Positions 54,601-64,000 of a stretch of DNA of 64,000 nucleotides are shown here, piece after piece; the stretch's first letter is position 1; every line of letters starts with the position of its first letter. The stretch spans positions 18,516,071-18,580,070 of the forward strand of contig NC_080731.1 in assembly GCF_019097595.1 (NCBI RefSeq), written 5' to 3'. The position numbers and the translations under genes were made by a program. The notes beneath the pieces were generated by a model. It worked only from the letters and a program-made list of their open reading frames with translations. It had not been told where the DNA came from and ran no database searches. The stretch is from Hemibagrus wyckioides (taxonomy: Eukaryota; Chordata; Actinopteri; Siluriformes; Bagridae).

Positions 54601-57060
54601 CCCTCCTGTTATCTTCAGGTCAATTTGACCCGGTGTAAAAAGTTTAAATTGTCATAACTTGGGTTTTCTTTCATATACTTGCATGAAAATGACATGGATA
54701 GTTCCATACTATGCTCTTTGAAAATATTGAATATTACAATTTTTATTTAATTTTTATTAAATTATGTGTGTGAATAATTTTTAGAGCATCCAGACAAAAC
54801 AAAAGCTACACATTTGTAAACATTTCACACTTGTGATATACAACATCTGATCTACCAACATGGGGCTATACACACACACACACACACACACAGTCAAACA
54901 CTGTTCAAAGCATTGGCCACTGCATTTCATTGGGCCACCAAACAAAACAAAAGCTATGAGATATGCCTTTGCCCAATTGGGGACAAGATAACAATAAACA
55001 AAAAAACACAGAATTTATAGCATCCTCAGGGCATTTCACATTTCACATACCCAGACAGCAAAATGAAGAGGACCTACACAGCATTACAGGCCCTTGACCT
55101 ACTTTTTGACCCTGTGGAGGAGGAGAGAGATGAGGCAGAACCGGCAGAAGAGGAGGAGGAAGTGTCAGAGAAGAAAATACCACAGAAAATGATGAAGATT
55201 TTGTTCCATCTGACCAGGAGGAATCAAATGAAGAGGAGCCTCCTGAAACTGAAGAAATTTTCCAATCAAAAGATGAAAATATTCTCTGGTCCTCCATTCC
55301 TCCAAGTGACCGACGCCGCAGGTTGGGGGCAAAGCGGGAGAGGAGCCCCAAGGGCCAACAAGGTATGCTGTCTCTCGTGCTGATACCATAAAGTCAACTT
55401 TCGAGTTGTTTATATCAGAGGAAATTCAAAAGACAGTGCTAGACATGACCACCAAGGAGGGGTGTCCTGTATATGGTGACAGCTGGAAAAAATTAGATCA
55501 AAGATCTACAGGGATATCTGGGTCTAATGATTCTTGCTGGGGTCTACCGCTCCAGTAAAGAGGCTATGTCCAGCCTGTGGCATTCTCAGATGGGGAGGGC
55601 AATTTTTTGTGCCACCATGCCACTGAAGACATTCCACCTCATTTCAAGCATCATACGATTTGATGATCGCAGCACCAGACCAGCGCGCCGTGCCAGAGAC
55701 AAACTGGCTGCCATCCCACAGGTCTGGGATTAGTGGGTGCAACACCTGCAGCTGATGTATAATCCAGACACTAATGTGACCGTAGATGAGCGCCTGGTCC
55801 CGTTCAGAGGTCGATGTGGGTTTAAGCAATATATGCCAAATAAAGATTCCTTAAACCTGCCAAGTATGGAATTAAAATCTGGGTAGCCTGCAATGCCCAG
55901 ACAAGCTACGCCTGGAACATGCAGGTGTACACCGGCAAACCTGCGGATGGCCAGCCAGAGAAAAATCAGGCCCAGCGTATGGTTCTCGAGGTGACAGAGG
56001 GTCTTCGGGGACACGTCATCACCTTTGACAACTTTTTCATGTCCTATGTCCTTGGCCAGGAGCTGCTAAGGAGGAAGCTGGCCATGGTGGGAACTGTAAG
56101 AAAAAACAAACCAGAGCTTCCCCCTGCACTACTGGCGACAAAAGACAGGGCCAAATTCTCCTCCCAGTTTGTGTTTACTGACACGCATGCTCTTGTCTCC
56201 TACTGCCCCAAAAAGAGAAGGAATGTGCTTCTCATGAGCACTCTGCATCGCGACACTGCAGTTAGTGCCACAGAGGACAAAAAGCCCCAGATCATCCTTG
56301 ACTACAACAAAAACAAAGGGGGGTGTTGACAACCTCGACAACGTATTGCACCTTTTCATGTGATATTTATTCATTCAGCTCAATGCATTTCATTCTTGTG
56401 TAAGAAAATATAAATGAATTTGGACTGATTTGTTGTTTGTTACTTTTGTTGCAGGTCACCAGTGTTTACAGTTGTGAATGAATGACAGCTCATTGACCCC
56501 TGATGGTGTTTATCAATATGCTTGATGTGTCTGCATACAACTCCTTTGTGCTGTGGAGAGAGATGGACCCAAGCTGGAATCAGGGAAAGTGCCACAAAAG
56601 GAGGCTATTCCTTGAGGAACTTGGAAGAGAACTTGTGACACCTCTCCTAAGACTATGCCAGGTTCTTCCTCACATGCCAGCCTCTGCCAGCTTGGTCATG
56701 GAAGTCCAGCAAGGTGCATCAACCTCTGCAGCTGCCCCCCGCCATCCAGCTGCTTCTCCTCGACCATCACCCAAAAGGAGGAGGTGCAAATTCTGCAAAA
56801 ATGACACCAAAACCAGCACCCGGTGCCAAAAATGCCCTGCACATATTTGCAAAAATTATAGCATCATTACCTGTTAATCATGCAAATGAAGACACACACA
56901 CACACTCACTCACACACACGCAGTTTCTGTTCATTGTATTTAAAGTTTAAAACAATTTTGAACTTTAAATTACATGTTGTGTTTTGCAAATCATATTTGT
57001 TTGCTCTCTCTTATTTACGAATACAGTTGCATCAGTCAGCTTTCACCTGGGGATATGCTG
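54601..57060 (+). mobile_element. piggyBac (Looper-like) transposon, decayed
   Basis: The left end CCCTCCTGTTATCTTCAGGT follows tcaa, a changed TTAA. The transposase occupies 55063-56876. I could not find the matching right end; similar subterminal text recurs at 57218-57440 and 57960-58045, so the right side may be rearranged. Confidence 0.75.
55063..56876 (+). pseudogene. piggyBac transposase with several breaks and an intron-like gap
   Basis: Pieces in order: an acidic N-terminus (55063-55383), MILAGVYRSSKEAMSSLW (55527-55732) ending at a stop, NVTVDERLVPFRGRCGF, ITFDNFFMSY and KGGVDNLDN (to 56329), then NMLDVSAYNSFVLW (56503-56877) and a cysteine-rich end CKFCKND...CQKC. The three catalytic aspartates are recognisable. 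At 56330-56456 a GT...TTGTTGCAG interval separates VDNLDN from VTSVYSC, which looks like a spliceosomal intron. Stops in later codons (CGA to TGA) show decay. Confidence 0.82.
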
Positions 57061-57433
57061 CTAATGTTTGACATACACCAGTCAGGGGTTATCCAAAATA
57101 ATTTATTTCATGTAAATGAGATTTATTGTTCATATATTAAGTATAATAAAAAGCATGAGGTGTAAAAAGTTTTATTTACATGAAATTATGCCGTGTTTTT
57201 GAGTGGTGTGTGTGTGTGTGTGTAGTCCAATGTTGATAGATCAGATGCAAAAGGGGTAACAAGTGTAAAATGTTCAAAATATGTGTAGCTGATCACAGAA
57301 TGGTGTAATCATAATACACTTTATGCTTTATAAGCAGTCAAAACAGACAAAAACAGACATTTTTTGAACATTTTACACTTGTGATACCCCTTTTTGCCCA
57401 GCAGGGGGAAGCATCTGACCTACCAACATGAGG

Positions 57434-57436
<3 letters not shown>

Positions 57437-57484
<48 letters not shown>
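57437..57484. repeat. (CA)n microsatellite
   Basis: Dinucleotide run within repeated piggyBac-like subterminal text; further CA/GT runs lie at 54872-54893, 57206-57223 and 57946-57967. Confidence 0.9.
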
Positions 57485-57486
<2 letters not shown>

Positions 57487-57496
57487 ACTCAAAAAC

Positions 57497-57840
57497 ATGG
57501 AATAATTTATAATCCCTGCACTGGTTACCTGTTAAACTTAGAATTGACTATAAATTAGCATTACTTACGTTCAAGGCTCTAAATGGTTTAGCTCCCACGT
57601 ATCTCTCCAGTCTTCTAACACGTTACAATCCACCACGCTCTTTAAGATCACAAAACTCCAGACTTCTGGTAGTTCCCAGAATATTAAAGTCCACAAAAGG
57701 GGGTAGAGCATTTTCGTATTTAGAATGAAAATACTTGCTCACTCTGTCTGTCTGTTGTTTTCTTATGTTGTTTCTTATGTAAAGCTGCTTTGAGAAAATG
57801 CTCTTTGTTAAAAGCGCTACACAAATAAAATTGAATTGAA
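57497..57840 (+). mobile_element. LINE 3' end (CR1/Rex1 type)
   Basis: It reads LHWLPVKLRIDYKLALL-like coding, then FKALNGLAPTYLSSL, and ends with the tail text AAGCGCTACACAAATAAAAT. It is inserted between two copies of a 120-bp direct repeat (57100-57225 and 57838-57960). Confidence 0.65.
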
Positions 57841-58965
57841 TAATTTCATGTAAATGAACTTTATTGTTCATAAATTAAGTATAATTAAAAGCATAAGAGG
57901 TGTAAAAGAAGTTTTATTTACATGAAATTATGCCATGTTTTTGAGTGGTGTGTGTGTGTGTGTGTGTAGCCCCATGTTGGTAGGTCAGATGCAGGAGGCA
58001 AAAGGGGTATCAAGTGTAAAATGTTCAAAATATGTGTAGCAATGGTGTGATCATTATACAATAAATGTATACCTACAAAACCTGAGATGATGATTGCTTT
58101 ATACCTAATTTTTAGTTAAGTAGTGTCTCAGCTGCTGCTCTTACACTTCTGTTCTTTCTCAGTACAGGTGAAGGTAGAAATTGTCTTTAAGCTCCTGCTT
58201 TTATCCACAGTAATAAATCACCTACTGATTAACTCCATAAGTTCTGATAAAGACTGAAAATGTGCATTACCCTGGAGTCTGAGCTAAACCCACATGAAAG
58301 ACGTCTGTATTCACTCTTCACACCCTGGATGGAAGCTTCAGTAGAGGAAAAGCTGGGCAGGAAATCACTCTTCAGTGTGGAGGCTCACTTACTGGTTTAG
58401 ACTGGAACGTCACTGTGTGGAGTCTGAATTATATATTATATATTATTATATTTTAAATAATGATAATAATAATAATAATATATGAATAAAATGTATGAAA
58501 CTATATTTATTTATTAATCCTGTCACTGTGATTTAATGATTTAATGTCCAATACACAGTCAGGAGATGATAAGGAGATGTCTACCTTTAATTTCATTATC
58601 CCATAACTTCTGCTGTTTGTTTCTTACATCGATGACATTCAACCCCTATTTTATTCACTGACACCTTAATGTTAGGCTTCTGGAGATTTCAGGGCTTTTC
58701 TTATCCAGATGGTCATCCTCCTCATTTCCCTTTACACCTAGCCAACACCTAAAGAAGTTTACCATTGATCCCGTTGATCCATCCCCAGCTCTGGATCTAG
58801 TGATCTCTCTGGTGATCTCTTCTTCTGCTACTGCACACAACTTTAAGGTAACCATCAACAATCAGATGTCCATAAAAGCATTTCACTATCACATGCTGTG
58901 AGGATTCAGACTTCAGTAATACACACAGAGACAGCTTTCATTTCAAACTAGCATTTCCAGCTATT

Positions 58966-59110
58966 CTGCTCAGATGGCCATGTGAACATCTCTATAGGAG
59001 AAATGATGGTCAGTAAACAGACCTTCGAGTCCATACTGCTCTACATTTGTGATGGAGACATCAGCATGCCTCTGGAGGACTCACTGTATCCTTTAACAAT
59101 ACCAAAGTCT
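58966..59110 (+). pseudogene. Fragment resembling the BTB region of LZTR1
   Basis: The plus strand reads [20 protein letters not shown] and then [18 protein letters not shown], which I recognise as close to a BTB/BACK segment of LZTR1. It is isolated, and the sequence stops matching after about 45 codons. Recognition is from memory of the family, not a search. Confidence 0.45.
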
Positions 59111-59369
59111 CTCTCTTGTGGAGGAACAGTTACACATACAAGCAGAACTAATGATAACAAATATACATGACATTCTGTCCACTTAAACTGTAGCACAGAA
59201 AAATCTGTGACTTGATGAACTCGACTTTATGGGACAAAGTGCAAACTAAAAAAGTGAAAAAAACTACAAATAGACATTTTATGACATTTGTTCACACTTG
59301 AATATTTTATTACACTGGATAATAAACAGATCTAACAAGATGTAGAGTAAAAAAAGAAATGTGCATTAA

Positions 59370-59446
59370 TAATAGAATAGAATAGAATAGAATAGAATAG
59401 AATAGAATAGAATAGAATAGAATAGAATAGAATAGAATAGAATAGA
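59370..59446. repeat. (AATAG)n minisatellite beside Tc1 copy B
   Basis: About 15 pentanucleotide copies ending 10 bp before the Tc1 target site. Confidence 0.95.
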
Positions 59447-59456
59447 CAGCAACATA

Positions 59457-60704
59457 CACTATATTGCCAAAAGTATTCGCTCACCCATCCAAATAATCAG
59501 AATCAGGTGTTCCAATCACTTCCATGGCCACAGGTGTATAAAATCAAGCACCTAGGCATGCAGACTGTTTTTACAAACATTTGTGAAAGAATGGGTCGCT
59601 CTCAGGAGCTCAGTGAATTCCAGCGTGGAACTGTGATAGGATGGCACCTGTGCAACAAATCCAGTCGTGAAATTTCCTCGCTCCTAAATATTCCACAGTC
59701 AACTGTCAGCTGTATTATAAGAACGTGGAAGTGTTTGGGAACGACAGCAACTCAGCCACGAAGTGGTAGGCCACGTAAACTGACGGAGCGGGGTCAGCGG
59801 ATGCTGAGGCGCATAGTGCGAAGAGGTCACCAACTTTCTGCAGAGTCAATCGCTACAGACCTCCAAACTTCATGTGGCCTTCAGATTAGCTCAAGAACAG
59901 TGCGCAGAGAGCTTCATGGAATGGGTTTCCATGGCCGAGCAGCTGCATCCAAGCCATACATCACCAAGTGCAATGCAAAGCGTCGGATGCAGTGGTGTAA
60001 AGCACGCCGCCACTGGACTCTAGAGCAGTGGAGACGCGTTCTCTGGAGTGACGAATCACGCTTCTCCATCTGGCAATCTGATGGACGAGTCTGGGTTTGG
60101 CGGTTGCCAGGAGAACGGTACTTGTCTGACTGCATTGTGCCAAGTGTAAAGTTTGGTGGAGGGGGGATTATGGTGTGGGGTTGTTTTTCAGGAGCTGGGC
60201 TTGGCCCCTTAGTTCCAGTGAAAGGAACTCTGAATGCTTCAGCATACCAAGACATTTTGGACAATTCCATGCTCCCAACTTTGTGGGAACAGTTTGGAGC
60301 TGGCCCCTTCCTCTTCCAACATGACTGTGCACCAGTGACCAAAGCAAGGTCCATAAAGACATGGATGACAGAGTCTGGTGTGGATGAACTTGACTGGCCT
60401 GCACAAAGTCCTGACCTCAACCTGATAGAACACCTTTGGGATGAATTAGAGCGGAGACTGAGAGCCAGGCCTTCTCGTCCAACATCAGTGTGTGACCTCA
60501 CAAATGCTCTTCTGGAAGAATGGTCAAAAATTCCCATAAACACACTCCTAAACCTTGTGGACAGCCTTCCCAGAAGAGTTGAAGCTGTTATAGCTGCAAA
60601 GGGTGGACCGACGTCATATTGAACCCTATGGATTAGGAATGGGATGTCACTTAAGTTCATATGCGAGTCAAGGCAGGTGAGCGAATACTTTTGGCAATAT
60701 AGTG
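59457..60704 (+). mobile_element. Intact 1248-bp Tc1/mariner element, copy B
   Basis: Same terminal repeats as copy A with TA at 59455-59456 and 60705-60706, in opposite orientation. It sits next to an (AATAG)n tract and about 100 bp from the 3' exon of the receptor paralogue. Confidence 0.92.
59507..60622 (+). CDS. Tc1-type transposase, open frame (copy B)
   Basis: The 371-codon frame differs from copy A at about six residues, for example GW for GC near residue 46, and L for P in the DLNPIEH motif. The catalytic D, D and E are all kept. The proline next to the catalytic glutamate is strongly conserved in Tc1 enzymes, so copy B may be weaker than A. No stops interrupt it. Confidence 0.9.
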   Translation: MFQSLPWPQVYKIKHLGMQTVFTNICERMGRSQELSEFQRGTVIGWHLCNKSSREISSLLNIPQSTVSCIIRTWKCLGTTATQPRSGRPRKLTERGQRMLRRIVRRGHQLSAESIATDLQTSCGLQISSRTVRRELHGMGFHGRAAASKPYITKCNAKRRMQWCKARRHWTLEQWRRVLWSDESRFSIWQSDGRVWVWRLPGERYLSDCIVPSVKFGGGGIMVWGCFSGAGLGPLVPVKGTLNASAYQDILDNSMLPTLWEQFGAGPFLFQHDCAPVTKARSIKTWMTESGVDELDWPAQSPDLNLIEHLWDELERRLRARPSRPTSVCDLTNALLEEWSKIPINTLLNLVDSLPRRVEAVIAAKGGPTSY

Positions 60705-60806
60705 TATTTTGTAATTGTTACATTATAAAAGCTACAGTTCCTCCAACACAGACCATCAGAATGATCAGTTTCATATGAAGTAAAGATTAAATATGTGACA
60801 TTATGT

Positions 60807-61240
60807 TCACACATTCCTCTGTCCCACTGAAGAATAGACAACATGTGTATAAACATTTACATCGTATATCTTGTTCCTCTTGGTTTTCTTCTTAGAGAAC
60901 TGAAGTGAGTCGGAGTCAGAAACCTGCAGGAACACAGAAGATACACAGAGATGATAAAATATAAAAAATAAATCAGGGAAATTTGTTTAGAAGATATGAG
61001 CCTTATTATTATATTTCATTGTTAATAAACAAAATGTACCCAAGACACTAAAATTGCTGTCATTTATTTGTCTTCAAATGAAAGTATGTTAGTGAGAGGT
61101 TAATAAATTCTTCATCTGTATAAAATACACACTCCAGATGTACTGATTTGTGTTTAATCAGCATGAAACATTCTGGAGGTCAGTGTAGGTTTCAATTTCT
61201 CTCTCATTTACCTCATTAACTTCTGCATTATCTTCAGCAC
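60807..61240 (-). pseudogene. Partial NITR-like receptor paralogue: two cytoplasmic exons only
   Basis: Exon 61240-61212 reads GAEDNAEVNE with intact TAG and GT sites. Exon 60923-60807 reads VSDSDSLQFSKKK... to VVYSSVGQRNV and stops. Both keep phase and splice sites with the complete gene. No membrane or V-domain exon is visible above 61240, where Tc1 and LINE debris begins, so the rest of the gene is lost or displaced. An in-frame 15-nt deletion removes the membrane-proximal tyrosine motif, while the new sequence IYDVNVY appears further along. The frame is open, so decay here may be recent. Confidence 0.72.
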
Positions 61241-61279
61241 CTAATGGAACACAAGGCCATGATTTATTTATTATAATTA

Positions 61280-61700
61280 GAGAGATATACAGCTCTGGAA
61301 AAAAAAAACACTCCAAATATTTCTTAAATCAGGATCTCTACATGTTTGGAAGCCATTCCATTCCAGTGTCTGTTTAATTCCAACTCAATCTCACCTCATT
61401 CTGCTTAATGCAGTACGGTTTAGGTGATCACTTGAACCAAATCTTATTTAACAAGGAAATAAATGACTGCTGCTGTCATCACTATCCTCTTTCAGTAGGA
61501 CCAGCTGGATGGCAAAAACAGTGCTAGTAGGACCTCAGAGGTAATTGGAGTACAAAGAGGAAAAGAAAAGTTTTGAGTGAGGAGAAGAAGGGTTCAATTC
61601 TGGCTTTATTGGCAGAGAGATACAGCGAGCATCATGTTGCTCCTATTCTTAAAATTTCAGTCTCGAACCCACTGTGAAATTTGGTGGAGGATTGGTGATG
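61280..61700 (+). mobile_element. Tc1-like remnant with CAGCTCTGGAAA end
   Basis: It starts with the common fish Tc1 end (tacagctctggaaaa), and carries broken frames like SEEKKGSILALLAE and then a VKFGGG box at 61675. An internal deletion joins the N-terminal and catalytic parts. LINE sequence follows at once. Confidence 0.65.
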
Positions 61701-63030
61701 ATCAGACCTGACTGACCTGACTGGCCAGACCTGACTTTGTCTCTCTATCCACCTTGAAGTACTGTGCAGATCAGCTGTCTCCAGTATTTACAGACATCTT
61801 TAACACCTCACTGGAGATATGCCATGTGCCAGTCTGCTTTAAGACTTCCACCATCATCTAAAAATCCCAGGATTACAGCACTTAATGACCACAGACCTTT
61901 TGCTCTGACATTTGTAATAATGAAGTCCTTTGAATGCCTCATGCTGCCCCTCCTAAAATAAATCATAAACCCTCTCCTGGACCCCCTGCATTTTGCCTAC
62001 AGAGCCAACAGATCTGTGGATGATTAACATGGCTCTCCACTTCATCCTCCTGCATCTGAACTCCCCAGGAACCTATGCTAGAAAACTGTTTGAGGATTTT
62101 AGCTCTGCTTTTAATCATTCCAGCTCTACTACAGGACAAGCTCTGTTTCCACCTGGATCAGTGGAGCAAGTGGATCACAGACTTCCTGACTGACAGGAAG
62201 CAGCATGAGACACTAGGAAAACATGTCTCTGACTTACGGACCATCAATACTGGTTCCCCATGAGGCTGTGTTCATTTTCTACTCTTCTCCCTGTACAACC
62301 TCCAGTCACCAGTCTGCCAAACTACTGAAGTTTGTAAACGACACCACCCTCTTTGGGCTCATCTATAATGGTGATAACTTTGCCTATAGGTTGTACATTA
62401 ATCATCTGGTAACCTGAACCTGGAGCTTAATGCTGTAAAAACAGTGGAGATGGTTGTTGACTTTAGGAAGAACCCAGCACCACCTACACCTATAACACTA
62501 CATGACTCCCCAGTCAATACTGTAGACTCCTTCCACTTCTGCCTCCTTCCGCCTCCATCGTCTTTGGCCAGGACCTCAAGTGGATGCTGCATATAGACGG
62601 ATTAATTTAAAAAGCACACCAGCGGTTGAACTTCCTGTGGCAACTAAAGAAGTTCAGCCTACCAAAGACAATGATGGTGCACTTCTACACCTCCATTATG
62701 GAGTCTATACTCACCTCCTCCATCACCACCTGGTACACTGCTGCCACTACCAGGGACAAAAACAGACTGCAGAGTGTCATTCACTCTGCTTAGAAGGTGA
62801 CTGGCTGCAATTTACCACCTCTTTAGGACCTGTACACTTCCAGGACCCTGAAGTGGGCAGTTAAGATTGTGGCTGACCCTCACACCCTGGCGCAATCTTT
62901 TCAATGCTCTCCCCTCCTGCAAAGACTGTGGTCCAGCAAGATAAAAACCTCTTTCCATCAGCAACTGGCCTCATCAACAACATGCAGGACCCGCCATGGT
63001 CTCTTATCCACCTACTTGGACATTAACACA
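61700..63030 (+). mobile_element. LINE reverse transcriptase remnant (Rex1/CR1 type)
   Basis: Broken frames read [51 protein letters not shown] and KLLKFVNDTTLFG; the last is the catalytic FADD box changed to FVND. C-terminal text runs to about 62990. Same general family as the LINE at 12300-17530. Confidence 0.78.
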
Positions 63031-63254
63031 TAAATGCACAAACCCCCTTTGTTGTGTTCATAAGCATCACATTAATGCACACGACTCAGGCAGCTATACT
63101 GCACCTGCACCTTATCTTACCTTCCTACCTCAAACTGAGAGTTTTTGGAATGGTCACTAATGTACAATTAATATACAGTTAATGTTTCCATCTCCACTGA
63201 CAGTAGCACTGCTAATTTAATTGTTTGCACTGGTTCATTTTTTATACATTTGAT

Positions 63255-63365
63255 TTTGGATGATGATATTTCATGATATAATATCACTGTAGTGTGAACT
63301 TTTTACATTTACCATAAATTTCACCCAAAAGCCAAATATCCTTAACTTTTTGTGAGTAGTGTATA
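63255..63365 (-). mobile_element. Terminal fragment of another Tc1-like element
   Basis: The complement of 63320-63362 reads ACTACTCACAAAAAGTTAAG followed by GATATTTGGC, which resembles a known fish Tc1 terminal repeat. No partner end was found in the window. Confidence 0.4.
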
Positions 63366-64000
63366 TCAATAAATACTCTTCCTGATTATCGTGGCCTTTG
63401 TAAATGTTACTCTGGTATCCTTTCTTTTGTAAAGACTGGAAAAAAATGTTGCAAACAGTATCCTGTTAATTACCATCTAATCAAACAATGAGTAAATAAA
63501 TGAATATATACAACCAGAATACCTTAATCTGAACTACCTTAACTCTATTGTGTACTTTACTGATCTAAATTCCTTACGGAGCTTATCCTTGAAAAGTAAA
63601 GGGTTATAGTTTATTATTTGTCATTATTTGTAATTAAGTCATTTGTGGAGGGTTGTCAGGTGAATTGTTTTTTTGTTTTGTTTTTTTTAATAAATTGTGT
63701 GTAGCTATTTAAAAATGATAATTAATTAGTACAAATTAAAGGGTTAACTGTTAAAGCATTTAATAAATGTACTATGAGTCAGTGAATTTGAGTTCAATGT
63801 GGGTGTATTATCAGTAATGAAGTAATGGAGGCAATCGTATATATACACACTGGAAAGTTGCCTAATCCCAGGCCAGTGGCACTATTTGAAAAGAATTTTT
63901 CCTTTCTTTCTGGTTTGCAAATTTCTCAATGAGCTTTTAATTAAAGTCAGTCATCTCAGTGACCAGTCTCTTTTCCATTGACAGCATTCAGCCTCTCCTG
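63366..64000. other. Right edge, no gene seen
   Basis: AT-rich sequence without convincing ORFs, repeats or element ends. Confidence 0.5.

Larger units (their letters stand above)
52740..58430 (-). pseudogene. MHC class I 3'-end duplicate, split by piggyBac and LINE insertions
   Basis: Segments 58430-58080 and 54100-52740 align with gene 2 tail exon, 3' UTR and flank (38070-36620). The tail exon sequence at 58430-58370 keeps the acceptor region and the same reading. Sequence 54100-58080 between the two halves is a piggyBac element, CA tracts and a CR1-like LINE end. No transmembrane or Ig exon is seen above 58440. Confidence 0.65.

Noticed and set aside
54597..57240. Complete piggyBac element with both ends
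   Set aside because: Only the left end is recognisable; no inverted right end followed by TTAA was found, so I did not call it complete.
1..64000. tRNA, rRNA, CRISPR or bacterial-type operators
   Set aside because: None seen. The short direct repeats are microsatellites, and tRNA-like boxes occur only inside SINE-like repeats.

Overview
The window is eukaryotic and almost certainly from a ray-finned fish. It has intron-containing MHC class I exons, a single-V immune receptor, and a typical teleost load of Tc1, piggyBac, Gypsy, L1/Tx1-like, CR1/Rex1-like and RTE elements. An ostariophysan such as a catfish would fit, but the sequence does not settle the species. I see no rRNA, tRNA, CRISPR or bacterial-style operon.

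The core is an immune-gene array, all on the minus strand. Read from high to low coordinates it holds: (1) a decayed unit with a receptor 3' end (61240-60807) and an MHC class I 3' end (58430-58080 plus 54100-52740) that is split by a piggyBac element and LINE debris; (2) MHC class I gene 2, with leader exon at 48070-48001 and alpha1 to cytoplasmic exons at 40507-38019; (3) an unassigned 123-bp exon (32936-32814); (4) a complete six-exon inhibitory-type Ig V receptor (32539-25165); (5) MHC class I gene 1, with leader at 23720-23651 and alpha1 to cytoplasmic exons at 11803-8454; (6) an MHC pseudogene remnant (7470-6185); (7) a third promoter and leader exon (3200-2681) whose body would lie off the left edge. 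Bases 1-1520 duplicate 33795-35285, the flank upstream of the receptor. The array therefore looks like repeated duplication of an [MHC class I + Ig-V receptor] unit. I spliced the exons by eye: gene 1 gives 347 codons plus stop, gene 2 gives 353 plus stop, and the receptor gives 235 plus stop, with every exon phase compatible.

The long first introns of both MHC genes, and the receptor introns, are filled with mobile elements. Gene 1 intron 1 holds a Rex1/CR1-type LINE split by a Gmr1-like retroelement, whose integrase precedes its reverse transcriptase (5-bp target duplication gaagc), and an L1/Tx1-like LINE split by a SINE-like repeat that is itself split by a Gypsy element (target duplication cctgc). 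Gene 2 intron 1 holds a second L1/Tx1-like LINE and hAT-like and Tc1-like pieces. The receptor holds a Gypsy remnant, a TTAA-flanked MITE, and an intact 1248-bp Tc1 element nested in an older Tc1. A second intact 1248-bp Tc1 copy lies at 59457-60704.

The proteins are predicted to meet at the cell surface: class I-like molecules with altered peptide-anchor residues, next to a candidate inhibitory receptor with two ITIM-like tyrosine motifs. A ligand-receptor relationship is inference from position only.
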